Part shown: positions 4,729-6,721 of the stretch, piece after piece | Position numbering within the stretch: the first letter of the stretch is position 1 | How the letters are laid out: the number at the start of each line of letters is the position of its first letter | Origin: Thermoanaerobaculia bacterium | GTDB taxonomy: Bacteria; Acidobacteriota; Thermoanaerobaculia; Multivoradales; JAHEKO01 | Length of the DNA: 6,721 bases | Direction of reading: 5' to 3' | NCBI GenBank assembly: GCA_029287645.1 | Contig: JARFQS010000578.1 | Location: 1 to 6,721 of the forward strand | The notes under the pieces: generated by a model | Databases searched by the model: none | What the model saw: the letters and a program-made list of their open reading frames with translations, nothing else | What the model was told of the DNA's origin: nothing | Translations under genes and position numbers: made by a program

Positions 4729-6201
4729 CTACAGGAGATTCCAGGCCAGCGGCAGGATGCTCGATTGGGCGAGATCGACGAAGACACCTGGCAAAAGACC
4801 CAAAATCACCGTGACAACGGCGCAAAATCCGATCGCCGCAACCAGGCCGGGCGCACGCATGGGAATCGGCGAGGTCGCTTCCGAGTCCTTCAGATACATC
4901 TGGACGACCACGGCCATGTAGTAGTAGAGCGAGATGGCGCTGGTCAGGACACCGATGACAGCCACCCAGGTCCAGCCCGCTTCGATCACAGCCGCGAACA
5001 AATAGAACTTGCCGAAAAAACCGCCTGTCGGGGGTAGTCCGGTGAGAGCGAGAAGAAAGATGAGCATGCAGGCTGCCAAAAAGGGCGCTCGGCGGGCCAA
5101 TCCGGCATAGTCCGACATAGTCTCACCGGCGTATTCGCGCCGCTCCAGGAGGATGACCGTTCCGAAGGCACCCAGAGTAAAGAGACTGTAGGCCAGCAGG
5201 TAGAACATCAGGGCCCAGAGCCCGGTCTCGCTCGCAGCGAGCACGCCCATCAGGATGTATCCGGCGTGAGCGATGGAGCTGTAGGCCAACATTCGCTTGA
5301 CATTGGTCTGGGTCAAGGCTGCGATGTTGCCCCAGATCATGGACAGTGTCGCGACGGCCGCCACGACGATCTGCCAGTCGATCACCAGGGGAGCCAGGCC
5401 TTGATAGAAGATCCTGACCAGGATCGCGAACGAGGCGGCTTTGGAGGCCACGGCCAGGTAGCCGGTGACTGGAGTCGGCGCTCCCACATAGACGTCCGGC
5501 GTCCACACGTGAAACGGCGCCGCAGCGACCTTGAAGAAGAGGCCGACGGCCAGGAGCACCCAACCCACGGCGGACAGCAGATCGCCGTGTAGGATCGCTG
5601 CCGAGAGGCTGACGGAGAGCTCCGGCAAAGACAGGGTGCTTGTCGCACCGTAGAGTAGCGAGATTCCATAGAGCAGAATGCCACTCGACAGGGCACCCAG
5701 GATGAAGTACTTGAGCGAAGCCTCGTTCGAGCGCCGCTCGTGTTTGAAGTACCCGGCCAGGATGTAGCTCGACAGGGCCATCAGCTCCAGCGATATCCAG
5801 ATCGACAGGAGATTGATCCCACTGACCATCAGCATCATGCCGGTGGTGGCGAGCAGCAAGAGAGAGAAGTACTCACCTGCCCGATAGCCTCCCTCCTCGA
5901 TGAACCGCGCCGACAGGAAAACCGTCACCGCGGTAGCAACCAGGAAGAGCACCTTCCAGTAGAGAGCGAAACCATCCAGCACGAACAGACCCGCCAGGAT
6001 GGGCTCTCCCATTGTCGCCTGGCCCTGTGTCCAGACCACCAGGATCGTCGTGACGCCGAGGCCGACCAGGGTTGCCGCGGCCGCCAGGCGACTACCGAGT
6101 CCACGGCCCAGCGTTCCAGCGACCAGCAGGGCCATGCCGAAGACGGCCAGCACGATCTCTGGAAGAAGTAGCCAGAACTCCTGGGGATCTATGGGTGTCA
6201 T
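4729..6201 (-). CDS. nuoN: NADH-quinone oxidoreductase subunit N (complex I)
   Basis: A complete 490-residue antiporter-like membrane subunit of complex I, close to the 485 residues of E. coli NuoN. It forms one of the proton channels in the membrane arm, next to NuoM. Predominantly hydrophobic helices fill the length. Key family residues are visible: Glu139 in ISLELMALSSY, Lys224 and His231 in FFKVAAAPFHVWTPDVY, Lys254, the TNVKRMLAYSSIAHAGY block (299-315) typical of the antiporter-like subunits, and Lys398 in GGFFGKFYLF. These are the charged residues of the proton path, so the protein should be functional. The ATG at 6201 follows the nuoM stop by 4 nt. GAGGA lies 8 nt upstream, inside the end of nuoM, indicating translational coupling. 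It is the last nuo gene here, as expected for the order M-N. Confidence 0.98.
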   Translation of the reverse strand: MTPIDPQEFWLLLPEIVLAVFGMALLVAGTLGRGLGSRLAAAATLVGLGVTTILVVWTQGQATMGEPILAGLFVLDGFALYWKVLFLVATAVTVFLSARFIEEGGYRAGEYFSLLLLATTGMMLMVSGINLLSIWISLELMALSSYILAGYFKHERRSNEASLKYFILGALSSGILLYGISLLYGATSTLSLPELSVSLSAAILHGDLLSAVGWVLLAVGLFFKVAAAPFHVWTPDVYVGAPTPVTGYLAVASKAASFAILVRIFYQGLAPLVIDWQIVVAAVATLSMIWGNIAALTQTNVKRMLAYSSIAHAGYILMGVLAASETGLWALMFYLLAYSLFTLGAFGTVILLERREYAGETMSDYAGLARRAPFLAACMLIFLLALTGLPPTGGFFGKFYLFAAVIEAGWTWVAVIGVLTSAISLYYYMAVVVQMYLKDSEATSPIPMRAPGLVAAIGFCAVVTVILGLLPGVFVDLAQSSILPLAWNLL

Positions 6202-6205
6202 CGAG

Positions 6206-6721
6206 CTAGTCCTCGCCCTCGGCGACCCGCTCTGTCTCGGCGGCGGGCTCGCTTCTGTCCGCCATTGCCGCTGCGTACTCGGGATCTACTTTCTGCACGA
6301 TGTAATCGACCGGCTTCTCCATGATCTCGAAGAACGGCTTCGGATAGAGGCCGATCCAGAAACACAGAACGACAATCGGCACCAGGTAGGCGAGCTCTCG
6401 ACCATTGAGGTCCTCGAGCCCCTTGTTCTCCTGGTTCTTGAGCGGCCCGAAGAAGACCCGCTGGTACATCCAGAGCATGTAGGCGGCCCCCAGCACGATT
6501 CCGATGACTGCCAGTAGGGCCCACCACCAGGTCCGGTTGAACGCTCCCACCAGAATGGTGAACTCCCCAATGAAGCCGTTCAGGGTCGGCAGACCGATCG
6601 AGGACAACGTGATGATCATGAAGATCGTCGCGAACAGCGGCATCTCGGATGAGATCCCGCCGTAGTCCGCGATCATCCGCGTGTGTCGCCGCTCGTAGAT
6701 GACGCCGACCAGAAGGAAGAG
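6206..6721 (-). CDS. nuoM: NADH-quinone oxidoreductase subunit M (complex I), C-terminal part
   Basis: The last 171 codons of nuoM; the start is beyond the right window edge (family length about 500 residues). It is a proton-pumping antiporter-like subunit of the complex I membrane arm. Diagnostic NuoM features are the loop VIYERRHTRMIADYGG, the segment SSIGLPTLNGFIGEFTIL with the glutamate of the GEF motif that takes the place of the lysine in the discontinuous helix of related subunits, and AAYMLWMYQRVFFG near the C-terminal helices. The final 25 residues after DYIVQKVDPEY form an acidic, Ala/Glu-rich hydrophilic tail without strong family conservation. The frame is open through the edge at 6721, so the ATG at 6676 is internal, not the start. 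Confidence 0.97.
   Translation of the reverse strand, partial: LFLLVGVIYERRHTRMIADYGGISSEMPLFATIFMIITLSSIGLPTLNGFIGEFTILVGAFNRTWWWALLAVIGIVLGAAYMLWMYQRVFFGPLKNQENKGLEDLNGRELAYLVPIVVLCFWIGLYPKPFFEIMEKPVDYIVQKVDPEYAAAMADRSEPAAETERVAEGED

Noticed and set aside
4576..4745. GGAAT (minus strand, 4737-4741) as the -35 of a SigR-type autoregulated promoter
   Set aside because: No GTT lies 18-19 nt downstream, so the expected -10 is absent.
4307..4825. Minus-strand open frame of 172 codons spanning the nuoN end, the intergenic region and the sigma gene
   Set aside because: It is out of frame with both real genes and Arg-rich with no recognisable domain; it crosses the terminator-like hairpin.
6206..6676. 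ATG at 6676 as the start of a short nuoM
   Set aside because: The frame continues through conserved NuoM residues to the window edge, so this Met is internal.

Overview
The window is 6.7 kb of GC-rich bacterial DNA (about 60% G+C by eye). Every gene I can support lies on the minus strand, so transcription runs from high to low coordinates. The organism looks like a diderm, respiring bacterium. It has a 14-subunit-type complex I (nuoM, nuoN), a MepM-type envelope murein endopeptidase and a GHMP sugar kinase of the kind used for surface sugars. It also has an ECF sigma factor and zinc-binding anti-sigma factor resembling the SigR/RsrA pair of Actinobacteria. Acidobacteriota or a similar deep phylum fits, but this is an inference from gene style, not a measured placement.

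Layout from right to left. (1) 6721-6206 is the C-terminal third of nuoM, cut by the window edge, followed 4 nt later by complete nuoN (6201-4729); together they end a nuo operon. (2) 4728-4576 is a 153-nt intergenic region with a perfect 9-bp hairpin (probable end of the nuo transcript), a weak sigma70-like promoter and a palindrome over its -10 region. (3) 4575-687 is a run of five genes: ECF sigma factor, small soluble zinc-binding anti-sigma factor, exported thioredoxin-fold protein lacking both active-site cysteines, membrane-anchored M23 endopeptidase (GTG start), and GHMP kinase overlapping the M23 gene by 23 bp. (4) 686-469 is a 218-nt intergenic region with an imperfect hairpin just after the kinase. 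(5) 468-1 is the 5' part of another gene, cut by the left edge. It encodes a secreted, low-complexity protein: signal peptide, Ser/Thr/Arg/Pro-rich linker, oligoglycine run and Trp/Tyr/Gly-rich segment.

How the genes may work together: the sigma/anti-sigma pair has the hallmarks of a thiol-based redox switch (a His-x3-Cys-x2-Cys zinc site with additional cysteines at 3 and 54). The genes behind it act in the cell envelope: a cysteine-free thioredoxin-like protein, a peptidoglycan endopeptidase and a sugar kinase. I read this as a candidate operon linking thiol stress to envelope remodelling. Spacing and strand support co-transcription of the five genes; the functional link is inference.

No tRNA, rRNA, CRISPR array or mobile element was seen, and no stretch above 300 nt lacks a gene.
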